A stretch of DNA of 64,000 nucleotides from NCBI GenBank assembly GCA_021234155.1, contig JAJEKV010000004.1, forward strand, positions 30,229,305-30,293,304. The letters run 5' to 3'. The stretch comes from Isoetes taiwanensis. Taxonomy: Eukaryota; Streptophyta; Lycopodiopsida; Isoetales; Isoetaceae. The position numbers and the translations under genes were made by a program. Positions 36,292 to 48,782 of this stretch are shown one piece after another. Below the pieces are notes generated by a model. That model worked only from the letters and a program-made list of their open reading frames with translations. It was not told the origin of the DNA and searched no databases. Positions within the stretch are counted from its first letter, which is position 1, and each line of letters begins with the position of its first letter.

Positions 36292-37182
36292 GTCGGCGCC
36301 GACCATTGAAATGCATACAGGAAATAACAGTTGGTTACTTGCAAAGAAGATGTTTTTTTGATGCAAAATATTTCTGCAAGAACCAATACAAGCAGAACAG
36401 CTACTTCTCACAAGCCAGTCGGCGCCGACCAGTGATTATATGCTAAAAAAGTATTGATTAAATGCTTACCTTATTGACCTCAAAAGTAGGCCTATGATTG
36501 CTGGAAGAATACAAAGTAGTAGAAACTTGAGCCAAAAAAACGAGTTTTCAAAAATGCCAGAATATGTAAGATGCCGACCTGTGATTGCAGAGAAAATGCA
36601 GAGGAATCCTAGAAGATTGGACTTGCGAAAAAAACCCTTTCAAGAATGGAGCAGCTATGCTTACACCCAGTCGGCGCCGACCAGCATACTTGAGCATAAA
36701 AAGTAGTAAAAACTTGAGCATAAAAAATAGTAAACCGAGTTTTCAAAAATGCCAGAATGTGTAAGATTGGCGACCTGTGATTGCCGAACTGTGACCAATG
36801 AAAAATCCAGAGGAATCCCAGAAGAATGGACGTGCAAAAAAACCCTGTCAAGAATGGAGCCCTGTCTTAGACCTTGTCTTAAACCCAGTCGGCGCCGACC
36901 AGCATACAACGTAGTAAAAACCAGCATATAAAATAGTAAAATACCAGTTTTCAAAAATGCCGACCTGTGCTTGCAGAAATGCCGAAATGGAAATGCCGAA
37001 ATCCAGAGGAATCCAGAGCAAAATCCAGAGGAAATGCCGAAATGCCGAAATCCAGAGGAGCCCTGTCAAGAATGTCTTAAACCCAGTCGGCGCCGACCAG
37101 CAAACAACAGTAATACGAAAGTAATAAAATACTACAGTTTTCAAAGTCGAAACTACAGAAGAAAACCCGAGTCGGCGCCGAC
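36292..37182. repeat. Six copies of palindrome GTCGGCGCCGAC upstream of the ParB-like gene
   Basis: The 12-bp palindrome, mostly in the context CCAGTCGGCGCCGACCAGCA, occurs at 36292-36303, 36418-36429, 36670-36681, 36888-36899, 37086-37097 and 37171-37182. The last four lie within diverged repeats of roughly 200 bp that also share TTTTCAAAAATGCC and CCAGAGGAATCC. The array sits between the minus-strand ParB-like gene and the plus-strand transposase gene, so it could contain a shared promoter or binding sites. Confidence 0.9.
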
Positions 37183-37319
37183 CAGCTCTGCCAAGAACGC
37201 TCTGCCAAGAAAGTTTCGTCTGTTTGTTTCTTTTCTTTCTTTCTTACGTTTCTTTTCTTTTTTACGTTTTGCTTTACCTGTCTTTTTTACGTAATAGCAT
37301 TATTTCTTGGTAAATAGCA

Positions 37320-37700
37320 TCTGAATCATTCCAAATAGTAAATACCATTCATACTTTTACATAATGGTAAATAGAAAGAACATGCTGCCTTTACAAAATG
37401 GTAAATAGAAAGAGCATTCCACAATGGTAAATATCGTTCATACCTTTAATATAGGTATGGTACGATCCACATTTAAAAAATGTGACGTTTAAAAATCACT
37501 ACGGTTAATACTACGTTTAACATTAAAAATGTTAAATATTTACGGTGCATATGGCAGTTAATACTACGGTTAACATTAAAAATGTTAAACATTTACAGTG
37601 CCTATGGCTAGAACAAGGTTACGGTGCCTATGGCTAGAACAAGGTTAACGTTATTATTACAAATGGTTATTATTACAAATGTACGTTATTAGAACGTTAA
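37320..37700. repeat. AT-rich short repeats with TTAACATTAAAAATGTTAA palindromes
   Basis: Imperfect tandem repeats containing TTAACATT-AAA-AATGTTAA type palindromes (about 37518 and 37571), GGTGCCTATGGCTAGAACAA twice, and TAATGGTAAATAGAAAGA units. It forms the upstream region of the plus-strand transposase gene. Confidence 0.7.
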
Positions 37701-37771
37701 AAAATGAACGTTGGTTGGCATATTTCTCCGTTGCAACGGGTATATTATTTTAAAGGAATCCAATTAATGAC

Positions 37772-40700
37772 TTGCTTAACGGTTTTTTAAAATCAAATAT
37801 CCATGTGTTCAGGCTATCCTTGTACATTCTTTCAGTTTGTTCCTTCATGGGAAGTCGCGTCACAGTAAGAGGATGGGGAAGAGAACAGGAAATGACAATG
37901 CCTTTCGTGGGTGGAATTTGCAATCTAGAGAGCAAAGCTTTGGCATCCTTCTTTCACTTCCCAGTAGATGCCTTATGTGTTGTTCAAAATGGATATGGTC
38001 CACAATGTCTTTCCAATGTGTTGGAAGAATGCAAGAATGATGCAGGCACCCATTGTTACAAGGTCGATGCACGTTATGGTAACACCGAGATTGTGTATGG
38101 TGGCCTGTTACCAGATAAGCCCACTAGAATAATAAATTTAGAATCACCATCTTCTTCATCATTAGGTTCAATGAAAGGGTACAACTCAACCTTCACAAAG
38201 ATGTTACTTCAGAGTGGTAATAGCAAGCTTAAAAGAATCTTGATGGAAGTGAAGGAACCTAGGAAGCTTGCTTGTTTGCCACCTTACTATGATGGCAGAA
38301 TTGTGTTTGAATTACCTAGCCAACAAGAAGCGGGGGGTAGCATGGAGGGTATGCAGCAAAATCAAGATCCACATATGTGGACAACTTACAATCACACTAA
38401 CACTCCTGCACTTGAAGGTACTGTGAGACTTGCATATTGTGGTGGCTACCTTCAATGTCAGAATCCATGTTGTGATTACTTTCTTAGTAAAGGTGAGCAT
38501 AATTCCTTGCAGTGGAGTGGTAGTATTCATGTTAGACCAGATGTTGGTCCAATATGTGATGCACATGGCTCAGTCACTTGTGCATACTGCAAAGAACAAC
38601 CACATTGTATATCATTATGCGATGCTATGATATACTATTGTCTTCCAAAGTGTACCACGGATACAAGACTTGTCATACACACAAGTGCCCATTCCCATCC
38701 AATTAGACGAGCACAATCAAGACTAGAAATCAAGAAACTTAAGAATGTAGTTGATGGCACCTCAACTTCATTTCGTTCTATGGGACCAAGGCAACTGCAA
38801 AATGAGATTGCCATGGACAAAATATGCAAAAGCATGTTAATGGAGGTAGATGTGGAAGAAGTGGACAAAATGACTACTGAACAAGTAGATGCCCTCTTAA
38901 TGCACTTGGAACCATTGTGCAATCAGAGAAGGTAAGCCTGTGTAAGCAACTTAATTTTGCATTGTTTTAATCTAATATGTTGTTATGTTCTGCAGACTTA
39001 GGAAGTGGATTGACGACACAAGGAAGAGAAATAGACAATCCCAGGATGAGATAAGTGGACTGTTGTACCTGAAAAGGAAGCGCCGCTATGAATTCTTACA
39101 TGGCTCTAAGTTTCCAGACCAGCTACACAATGCCTCGGTTGAGAGATGCTATGTTTTTAAGATGTCCACAGTTGGAGCTGGTTCAGGAGTTGACTTAGTG
39201 AACCGCATGCGCCCTTCAGGAGATTTGGCAAAATCTTGGGTTCATTTCGACCATGTGAAGCGGATAAATGGATGGACTACAATGGCCTGTCACGTTTATG
39301 ATCCCATGTGAGTATTTTATACTGCTTTTACTTGATTGATTTATTCTAATATTTTTTCATAATAGGATACGAGGTTTGCAAACTATTGCCATATGTGAGA
39401 TGAAAACAGAGGATGTATCATCTCAAAAGAAATTTTGGAGAAAGTTAAACAAGGTATTGCAGTCCAAAGGCTTTCCTCCAGCCCAATTTCATGGATTCAT
39501 GGCTGACGAGGCCCAAGCTAATTGGAATGCCGTTCGAGATATCTTTTTTGAAGGTAAGACATACCCTGAGAAAGAAAGATCTTGTGTTTTTCACTTTGAA
39601 CAATGCTTGCAAAGGCAGACCAAGAAGCACTTGAGCCCTGAGAATAGGCAAGTGTTCTGTAATCAATGTAGATTATGGAGACTTTGCTCGAGCCAAGAGG
39701 AGGCAGAAGCCATGTATCAAAGCATCCTAGAGTGGCTCTCAAGTATGGCATCAAGTTCTGATGTCATGGCATTGTCTTCATGGTTGGCATGGTGGCATCA
39801 AAGAGTCAGTAGGTGGGGGAACTTTATGAAGGCCCAAAGCAATATAGAAATTGCAATGCATATGCCTGATACAAATCTCTCTGAATCCAGACATGGAAGT
39901 TGGTTGGCTGCCACTGGCTATAGAAGGAACCTCTCTTTATGTGATGCTAGTCTATTTGATCTTACAGAGGCTATCTTGCAAAGTACAAGATACAAATCAT
40001 ATTTGGAGCACAATTACGTAGGAACGGGCCCAGGACTTTCTACATTGTTTTCAAGGCTGCAGGGCAGACTTAACAGTGGTATTAAGCCTTCTAAAATGTG
40101 CTCTGCTGTCAACAAGGAAGTATTCAGACATGGTGTTTTCTTGCATAACACAGGAACAGGAGGAAATGATCAGACAATATTGAAGAGAAAAAGCTTAGAT
40201 GAAACTGCTAGTATTCACAGTGAGCATGGAACACATCGACCAGACAAGGAAGCAAGAAACATACCAAGAGTAGCTAAAGATGATCCTGTGGTAAGAAATT
40301 TGTTTAGCAGTAGGGATCAGCGTGCACCAAACCTCCTGTAGCCTTAGGGAAAATTTCCTAGAAGGTTTTAGAGCAATCGGAAATAACATATGCAATCGGA
40401 ATTTTCCTGCTATAAAAATTTGTAACCGGAAATTTTCCTTTGAAAAGTAGAACAACAGGAATAATGCAAATTATGCAAGTAAAATAAAACATTGAGCGCT
40501 GTCAAATACAAATACAACAAAATATGTTTGGTACAATCAACTACATTTGTTGAAATCTAAAAGATTCAGATCTATTCCATCCTCTATATCCAGTTCTATT
40601 TCTTCTATATTAGGAGGAAACATGACTTGCTCATCTTCACCATCACTTTGAATTTCTTGGCATGTACCTGTATCAATGTGCCGAAACTTCGCACATGTTC

Positions 40701-42816
40701 TCCAGTGCTTTATGCTGGCTGAAACATCAAAAGTCTCTAAACTTGGACCTTCAATTGAAATCCGTACTAAAGCTTCCACTGCTGGTGACTTTAACTGGTT
40801 TCTATACTTCACTTTGATCATATTCACACGGCTAAATCCACGCTCACATGCTGCTGTGCTACAGCATTGAACAAGCCCAAATTGTGCAACCTTTAAGAGT
40901 TCTGGATACTTCATAGCCCACGTGTCCATACAAGAAATCATAGTCCAAGCGTCAGCAAAGCTTTTCCCAACCCAATCCGTGCTTGCTTGCAATCTAAACT
41001 TTGGGAACTCTTTTAGCAATTGATCTTTCTGAACAACAGCACGTATAACCTTCCCGTTCATAATTTTATCCTTCCCAAAAAATTCAGCAAGCTTACTTAT
41101 CTCAGCAGATCCAAAATTATGCAATTTAATTTGTCTTCTTGGCAAACTAACAGGAGCTAAAACACGCAAGCAAGATAACAATTCATTTTCTTTCATGCGC
41201 TCCTTCAAGCATGCAACCAAAGCATTTGCAAATGCCTCTTGAAATTTTATTGCTTCAGTAAGATCATCGCCTAGCCTTGATCGTTTCATTTCCATGCCTC
41301 TATACATGTTGCCTTTAACTGCACTACGTAAAGCAAAAAGAAGCCCATCAGAACTACCATAATCTGGAATAATAGGGTAGCCCTTGCTGTCATAACTATT
41401 TCCATTCAAATCAGCATGCAGCCCCAAATATTCAGTTTCAATTTCCTTGACTGTAGTATTACACAAGCTCCAAACATTGGTGACGTCCACATTATCTCTT
41501 TGGAAGTCTAGACTCAAATCTGTCATCTTTTGAAGAATGTCACCAAGATAATGCAACACATAAATCACCTGCAAATTGACATACCAAAATCAGCCACAAT
41601 TTTAATACTTAAAAAGGAAAGAAAAACAGAAATATGGACTGACCTTGAACTCTCTCAAACTGTCATACAAGATAACATGTTCTTTTTTTAAGACATCCAA
41701 TATTGGCTCTAAAATTTCACAAAGTCTCTTAATGGCGCGATGCCTACTAAGCCACCTTGTCTCTTGAATGTCTTGTGCTTTCAACTCGTCATATTCCAAC
41801 TCTTTCTCCATTCAGCCAAAAGATTCAATCGGATCGTACTTCTTGAGAAGTAACTAGCAATCTTATTCACAAGCTTGTCTACAAAAGTGCACATCTCCTC
41901 ACAATCACTAAATTTTGAGGCTGATTCAAGGCATAAATTGGTCCGATGAGCAACACAATGTATGTTTATCATAAATGGGTTTATGCCATTTCTAAGACGG
42001 GTAGCTACACCAGTATTGCGTCCTGTCATAACCGAAGCTTGTGAGAGAAAAAGAAGTTGCCAATACAAACTGGGCTATTCGAAGAACTACAGCAGGTAGC
42101 AAGATCAGATGCCAAGGGAGAGTGAGTATTAATGGCAAAAAATGTGATAAACTTATCAATAAAAGTTTATCATCTATCGCAGCCCCTTCTTTCCATGGAT
42201 CAGGTCATACAGGGGTGGCAGTTGTGAACAAGTCTTTTGGTTTTGTGGAGATAACTTGAAATGCACATGGTATGCACATCCTAGCATACTAGAGGTGCCT
42301 CCAAGGCCCATTTTATGGCCAGTTGCAGTGGGTACGAATCTTAAACAAGATGAACTTGAGATTCTTCAAAATGGTGGCTACAACTTGGAGGGTTTATACA
42401 GGACTAGTGTTGAACCAGCTCATGGATGCGAAGCAGCGATACTGCAAACAGGGCCACCATCGCGACGAGATGGTAAAAGAGTTAAGAGAAGGTCAAAACT
42501 GAGTAGGCAATGCGAAGTGAACCTAGAGAGGAGCAAAGACATGGGTGATGTAAGAATGAACATGAATGTGGTAGAGGCCAAAAAGCATGTTGATTTCCAT
42601 TTGAAAAGGGAGAAGAACACATACACAGTTAGCATCAAGAACGAGCCCGCTTGCACTTGTCCTGACTTCCAAGGCAAAGCATTGAAGAACAACTATACAC
42701 CTTGCAAACATATATTCTATGTCCTTACTAAGATATTCGGGAGAGATCCAGTGGTTGACTTGACTTTGATCCAGCCTATTCTACCTGATGCTATTCTGGA
42801 CAAACTTCTACAGTAA
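37772..42816 (+). pseudogene. MULE-superfamily-like transposase (GCM-type zinc finger, DDE, SWIM), split by a hAT insertion
   Basis: Exons at 37772-38934, about 38996-39307 and about 39366-40341 read through with introns (donor GTAAGCC after NQRR; acceptor before LRKWIDDTRKR). The N-terminal part has a Cys/His cluster (CQNPCCDYF, then CDAHGSVTCAYC, CLPKC and HTSAHSHPIR) resembling the WRKY/GCM-type fingers of Mutator transposases. DDE candidates are HFDHVKRINGW, FHGFMADEAQANW and NLSESRHGSW, with CVFHFEQCLQRQ between them. The C-terminal SWIM-like finger, CTCPDFQGKALKNNYTPCKH, is at about 42652-42713, separated by 1.7 kb of minus-strand hAT sequence. A frame change lies near 42250. It diverges from the ParB-like gene at 33.6-35.9 kb. 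Confidence 0.7.
40537..42068 (-). pseudogene. hAT transposase, 5'-truncated, inserted in the transposase gene
   Basis: Minus-strand exons encode the C-terminal two thirds of a hAT transposase: QASVMTGRNTGVATRL and INIHCVAHRTNLCLES (about 41.9-42.06 kb), QETRWLSRHRAIKRL (about 41.75 kb), then a 345-residue frame ending in the dimerisation region VQCCSTAACERGFSRVN and KVKYRNQLKSPAVEALVRI. This resembles the ZNF862-like hAT branch. The N-terminal BED finger and first catalytic part are missing: similarity stops at about 42060, where plus-strand transposase-like sequence resumes. No 8-bp target duplication could be assigned. A short intron joins the 41.8 kb and 41.57 kb exons. Confidence 0.8.
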
Positions 42817-43150
42817 TACTTGCATTGTGATAGTTTTTTTTCTTTCAAAGCAAATTATCTTCCATATTTGGTTGTACTTTTGAGAGCACATGACTTGTGC
42901 CTCTTCTATGAATCAATATCTCCTGTTTTGTGTCCAATATGAGCAAGTTATAGTCTATAATTTCAATTGTCTTCCTATGAGTATTGAAATGGTAGAAAAA
43001 GAACAAAATGCCCAAGCAAAAAAGCCCTAGAAAAATTTGCACCCTTTCTTGGTGCCTTTGATCAGTTACGATGGTCGTTGCATATGCACAACATGGAGGT
43101 GGTCTTTGTTAATTAGACTCTTTTAAGACAATGCAATTGTTGCATACTTG
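42817..43150. other. 3' flank of the transposase gene, no gene seen
   Basis: AT-rich sequence with no coding signature; a likely 3' untranslated region. Confidence 0.4.
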
Positions 43151-43152
43151 TA

Positions 43153-43470
43153 CTTGTTGCATGTGGCCGCGCAAGATTGATAGATAAAGGACAGTGGTAC
43201 TTTGAACATGTGGAAGAGAAGTGCGGTGTTCTTCCTGATATGGGTCATTATAACTACATGATTGATTTACTGGGAGGTGCTGGATGCCTTAAAGAAGCAG
43301 TACACATTCTTAAGTTTTGACCAGGCAATCGAATATTATAGGTTGGAGATCTCTGCTTAGCGCCTGTACATTAGCAACTTAGAGCCAGGTAAACAATGTT
43401 TGAGAGGATCATCCATTTAGATCCTTATCTCAAAGGTTTATGCAGAGAATGAACGGTAGAAGGTATTGGA
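43153..43470 (+). pseudogene. PPR protein fragment (C-terminal repeats and E region)
   Basis: An open frame at 43153-43320 reads IDKGQWYFEHVEEKCGVLPD and HYNYMIDLLGGAGCLKEAVH, the standard pentatricopeptide repeats preceding the E domain of plant organelle RNA-editing PPR proteins. Beyond the stop, decayed E-region sequence can be followed (VGDLCLAP for WRSLLSAC-type, then TMFERIIHLDP) to about 43470. Only the 3' end is present and stops occur within the E region. Confidence 0.75.
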
Positions 43471-45300
43471 CACCAATCTGGTTGAGCATAGCATGCCTCC
43501 ACAAACTCCGCTGGACAGCATGAAAGAGAATGAACGATGTTTCTTGATGTAGCAAATGAGCAGTGCGTGGTTTGTGACTTGGATTTGGACTATTAAAAGG
43601 GAGGAGTTTGGTGTATGTGATGTGGCAGGAACGGATGCTAGACCCTTGCTCTAATGACTTGGGATTTCTTCAATGCTAACAACTCCATCTAGCTGTGTGT
43701 TGCATACGAACACATTAACCAAGTACCAAAAGAATGGTTTGCGTAAACTTGGTTTCTAAACTAAGGTCCACAAAATCAAAACATTGCACTGAATACAAAA
43801 TTTTCAGTGAACCTATATAATGGCCTTTGTTGTGCGTCTACACATTGTTAAAGACCAGGCTTAGATGAGAATGAATAGGCTTAGATGAGAATGAATCGTA
43901 TCCAAACTTGAACTATTTTTACACCATGCCTTCATTACGATATTATTATGGATGTCCCATCCACAATCTCCTTTCTTTCCCATCAAGATTCATTTTTGGA
44001 GAATATTATGATCTTTTCAACCATAGCTTTTTATTCAATGTGCTTCAACACCTTTACCCTATAAGTAAGAACTTCTCGAGGGCAACCCATTATGCGACAA
44101 CACCTTCTTGTTATTGCTTAATAAAAATAGCATCCCAATAGCTGGTCAACAAAGGGTGTAATAAGTCCAATTTATGAGGTTTTATTTCTCTACAATGAGA
44201 GGAAATTGTCCATCTGCTGAACCTATGTGGGAGTCATTTATTTTGCAGAGAGCCATCTGCAGCTTCTTAGTTGTTTACCACTTTAACCTTACAATGGTCA
44301 CTATAATATGTGACTAAAGACATATTGGGCTAAACGAAATAAAACAGAAAACCAATGTTGGACACCTCAGTGCAAAGCAAGCTGATGATCAAGATGACAT
44401 TATATGAATTCTTCCCATACTTTGACATCTACACTGGCACAATGGGATGCTTCTTTCTATGATAACTTCATACTATAGAATGCAATGTTATCAATTCTTA
44501 AACTTCACATAAAGTACGTGAACCACTTGCAAGCTTCACAAATCCACAAATTCTTTTTCTAGACAATGATTTTCTAGAAGGTGCTATAGATCGCATGGCA
44601 CAAATGTTAATGGATGTAACGATACAAATGTGGGAAGAGATAGTCCAAACACAAAAGGTTACCTAGGGAATGCTGCAAATTGTTGATGCTTTTAGATGTT
44701 TGGATAAAACAATCTAAATCAGCCTCAAGTAATACTTGATACTATGCCATCAACATATTGCCATCGTCATAAATGATGCACTCAACCCCATTGGATATAT
44801 CCCCAAGTAAATCCCAAGTTACTCATGTGATAATCCCATGAGCTTATTTCTTGCAACGTAGGCAAACTACAGTCATCCATGACATTGTTTATATCATGGG
44901 TATTGTCATTGATGAATTTGCCATGACAATCCGATTTTGCAAATCTTTGAAAAATCATTAATTTTGTGAATGGATACTGCTGACTAGCTTTATATTCATT
45001 CATTTTCTGAGTCCCAAACATCCTACATATCTCATTCAAAGAAGAGTTTACAATAAATGGTTGCAGAATGGTGTTTTTCTATTAGGAAACCTATGGGTTA
45101 ACAATAGCTATATTACATGGACTGCTTCTAAATCTCTTTGATAGAACCATGTTCAAACACATCATGAGAATTGTGCCAATATTGATGCTCAATGTCAATA
45201 AGAAGAAAATTGACTGGTCCTATAAGGTATCTTTGAATTATAATTTTCTTGCTTTCTCTGAAAAGGCATCTAAAGCTAGGTTGTACTAGAATATCGCTAA
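43471..45300. other. No recognised gene; one open minus-strand stretch
   Basis: A minus-strand frame of 85 residues at 44782-45039 (FINDNTHDINNVMDDCSLPT) has no recognised family. The rest is AT-rich without a coding signal. A short direct repeat, GGCTTAGATGAGAATGAAT, occurs twice near 43858-43895. Confidence 0.35.
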
Positions 45301-45307
45301 TGATATC

Positions 45308-45440
45308 GTGAGTAAGCTTTTCAAAAATTTCTGGAAATCCTATTCCCCTTCGAAGTTGAGTTATTTTATTTGGCTTCTAGTAACAAAAGTGTGCCTAATA
45401 TGGAAAGCCTTCCACATGCATCAAATTAGCAATCATAATC
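45308..45440 (+). pseudogene. LINE ORF2 C-terminal remnant, left part
   Basis: KLSYFIWLLVTKVCLIWKAF followed by HQISNHNR resembles the region of plant LINE ORF2 just before its Cys/His tail. The frame is then interrupted by about 1 kb of unrelated sequence and appears to resume at about 46470. Confidence 0.4.
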
Positions 45441-46465
45441 GCATCGATCCGAGACATCGGATCGCCATTCTAGAATGGGACGAGCATGCATGTCATGCAT
45501 GCATGCGGGCGGCACATGCCCGTTTTGGTTGGGAGTTCGCTATTTCAGGCGCGTTTCTGCATCCACGTCTCATCGGCGCTTCCTCTTCTCTCAGCAGTAC
45601 CTTATTCTCTTTGAATTGTTTCCAGGCAGGGGAGGGGCTTCTTCCTGCCTGGTTTAGCCAATTTGGCGTATCTTTCATGCTATCCTTTACCGGCCTTTGG
45701 CCTCGTCCTGTGACATTCGTCCTCGATCCTAGTTTGTAAGGAAGTTCTCTGGTAGTCGGGCGCTTTGTTGGTTTCTTGCGAGTCCCATTCTAGAATCCCA
45801 TCGATCCGAGACATCGGATCGCCATTCTAGAATGGGACGAGCATGCATGTCATGCATGCATGCGGGCGGCACATGCCCGTTTTGGTTGGGAGTTCGCTAT
45901 TTCAGGCGCGTTTCTGCATCCACGTCTCATCGGCGCTTCCTCTTCTCGCAAAGATACCTTATTCTCTTTGAACCCACCCTCCCCCTTCTTTGTTTATTAT
46001 ATTTTGTACAAGTTACGTTTTATCATGTTTTTCCACCCATTTGGTTGATGCTATTCTACGGTATGTTTTTCGTTTGTTGTGTTGGTGATGTGCGCAGTAC
46101 GGGTTGGCGGCGGCATCTGTTTCGACTTCTCCATGCGGGGGTTTTTTGGAGCGATTCTATGCCTTACGTTTGTCTAAGCCCCTTGCCGAAGGCTTATCAC
46201 TAGGGTTTTTCCTCGAAAACCCGAAAGGGCGGGGTTTTTTAATCCCGGTGATAAGCTTTCGGCAGGTACATTAGCCACTCATCTATTAGCATTGTATTTG
46301 TTTTGGGGTCCAAATGATATAATTGGATTTTCCCTTTATTTTCGTGGGTAGTTCGCATGTGTGCGGCTACCCACTGTCCACCATTGTAGAAAATCTGCTG
46401 AGATGAATGAGAAGCCTATCTATGGGCGCTTTGTTGGTTTCTTGCGAGTCCCATTCTAGAATGGC
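45441..46465. mobile_element. Inserted element of about 1 kb with internal direct repeats
   Basis: It splits a LINE-like remnant. A block of about 150 bp starting ATCGATCCGAGACATCGGAT occurs at about 45443 and again at about 45799. A second block, GGGCGCTTTGTTGGTTTCTT followed by GCGAGTCCCATTCTAGAAT, occurs near 45758 and at the right edge near 46427. A strong hairpin sits inside at 46185-46263. No coding capacity was recognised. The boundaries are estimated from where LINE-like sequence stops and resumes. Confidence 0.5.
46185..46263. repeat. Stem-loop with conserved TCGAAAACCC core, copy 1
   Basis: Outer arms GCCGAAGGCTTATCAC (46185-46200) and GTGATAAGCTTTCGGC (46248-46263) pair with one mismatch. 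Between them is GGTTTTTCCTCGAAAACCC, a short spacer and GGGCGGGGTTTTTTAATCCC. The same core with different outer arms occurs at 51300-51370. Confidence 0.9.
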
Positions 46466-46469
46466 ATCT

Positions 46470-46887
46470 CAGTGATTTCCCCAAATTGTCATCTTGGACA
46501 GTCATTCTGAATCTATCGAGCATATTTTTGTTTTGCACAAAAGTTGCTAACTTTTGGAATTGGTTTGACAAAATTTTAATATTACAACGCGTAATAACTT
46601 GCTTCAATTTATTATGAATGATTATGCATTCAAGAATATCATTTTCTTTATTGCTCTATGGAATGCTTAGGTATTTACATGGAGGGCATATGGTATCTAG
46701 CATTTGGATTACGTTAATTTTAATATATGACTTAGAGCTAGCTGCTACTGCTCATAACAATAAAAGCGTTCAAAAGTCTTATGATGCAAAGTGGAATGGC
46801 ATTGGGGGCTTTTCAGTTTTTTATGAAATTTTTAAGCTTAATTGCCATGAACAATTTTCTAATATTGATACTTTCCTTCGTGAATAG
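46470..46887 (+). pseudogene. LINE ORF2 C-terminal remnant, right part
   Basis: After the insertion, LINE-like sequence resumes with FCTKVANFWNWFDKILI (about 46537-46585) and a frame to 46887 with YDAKWNGIGGFSVFYEIFK. This is the pattern of the tail of plant LINE proteins. Evidence is by pattern only. Confidence 0.35.
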
Positions 46888-48700
46888 ACTGTATGTATAA
46901 ATTTGATATTATATTTGACCTGCAAGAGGCAAGACTGTATAGAGGGCAAAGTTTGTTTGACATGGTTTAGTACGAAGATAATTATAGGATAGGGACAGTT
47001 AGGGGCAGGTTAGATAGCGTAAAAGTAATGTCTATCTGTCTGTCTATCTGGTTGTCTGCATCCATCAAGTGCCACCAAATGGAATAAACCTGATAACAAA
47101 GTTCTGCAAGGCAACATATCAGTTAACCACTTTATTTTAATTCATGGAGATATATTGTATGAAGATGACAGATGCACAATTTGAATTTTATAGGGAAGCA
47201 TATTACTGTCAGAGAGGAATAACAGATATACATGGTATACTTATGTTGTTGATGGCCACTTGCAATCCAAGTAGACTGCTAGAGCTTCTGAATTGGGGAC
47301 TGGATTCTAACTACTACTTCATCCCATAATTCATAGAGATTTTTTATACATCGACATGTACTCTTTCTAAACATCCTTTGCAGCGTTCCAAAACAAATTA
47401 AAACTTCTTGGCATATTCCAATCTTTCTTGCAGGCAAGAATAAAATGCCGCAGTTCATTTCAACTTGTTCATTTTCAAGATTTGGGAGTTAAACCATGAT
47501 TAGATCGCGATTTCGAGCAAATTGGATGGGTCAAATTGAATAGTGTTGTATATTTTAAAATTGTGCTAATGGTTTTGAATTTTTACTTATGGCTTGCTAC
47601 CTATTGATATTAGGGTTCGTTCTTACTTCTTAGAGCAAAACATATATTACTCTCTTAACCCTGATATTTTGAATGTTATATTTATTCTCATTTTATATGA
47701 GGATAAAATTACTTATATTCCTATAGGTCAATTCATATGGTCATAATAGACTATGGAAATTACCTATTTGTGATTGTTTTCTATAGTAGATGAATAAAAA
47801 ACCTCTTTCTCCCGTAAAAAAAAGGAAATCTTGCAACCAGAAGGATATTATGACTTGCCAGTCTGAATTGATGAAGCAACTGAACCTGGAGTAGTGGGAA
47901 CAATGCAAGCAATCCAACAAGTACAACTGAAAGCATTATGAGGGAACATGCTGTCAACTTCAGTCAATGGGTTAGTCACTAGCACATTAGAATCATCCTG
48001 GTATTATTATAACTTCTCTACAGAATAAGAAGAAGGGACTACTGACGCAGGGCTAAGGAAGAAAATCACAGGCTAAAGGCCATTGAGCTAGGAAAGCAAG
48101 CTGTTTCTATTAGTTCTGAGGCAGAGTATGAGAGCTTCACTATCTAAGAAGATAGTGCTTGTAAAAAGTCATTCATGGTGATTGCACTGACTTGCAATTA
48201 GTGGAAAAGTAAAACTTACTTTGTGCATAGTAGATATACCTTACAGCTTCAAAATCAAAGACAACACAACTTTTAGCCATTTGCAAATCAGAGCATTTTT
48301 GGAGGGCTTCAAAGGAATTAGCACATCTCCCTACCCGGTGTAATTGTTTTTCATTACGACTTGCAAATCATATCGGTACCTAAGCCTATCGATGTGATTT
48401 GCAACGTTGGATTTGAAAATGCCATCTGGTGAGATCATGAAACATCCCGTATAAATTTATACCATCTCACTTGCATTTCTATCTTGGTTCCTTCCAGGTT
48501 GAAGACGAATGTTACTAACCATGGTGGTGGTCCAAGGTTGGTAAGTTGCTTTGAGCATTCCCTTATAGCCTCCTATTTGTATACGTAATGTTTTTTAATC
48601 ACATGTATTTACCAAAGGATTGAAGTTGAAGAATGAGTTGAAGTATAGTGTCTGCTCAATATGTGAACCTCTCATATTCCCAGGGAATCCACTTAAACAT
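46888..48700. other. AT-rich, no gene seen
   Basis: No supported coding sequence. It has a short TCTATCTGTCTG microsatellite at about 47029-47055 and scattered open stretches shorter than 65 codons without recognisable domains. Confidence 0.4.
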
Positions 48701-48733
48701 GCCACCTACGTGCAAAGGGTGGTAAGAGAACCC

Positions 48734-48742
48734 TATATAAAA
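48734..48742 (+). promoter_or_regulatory. TATA box upstream of the H3-tail-like ORF
   Basis: TATATAAAA lies about 41-49 nt upstream of the ATG at 48783, a spacing that fits a short plant leader. Confidence 0.5.
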
Positions 48743-48782
48743 TACATTCTGGCGCCGACATCGGATTGACGAACTGTTCAAT

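Noticed and set aside
42211-42225. CAGGGGTGGCAGTTG as a hAT terminus
   Set aside because: It resembles hAT tips, but no matching inverted copy or 8-bp duplication was found near 40.35 kb, and it lies within coding-like sequence.
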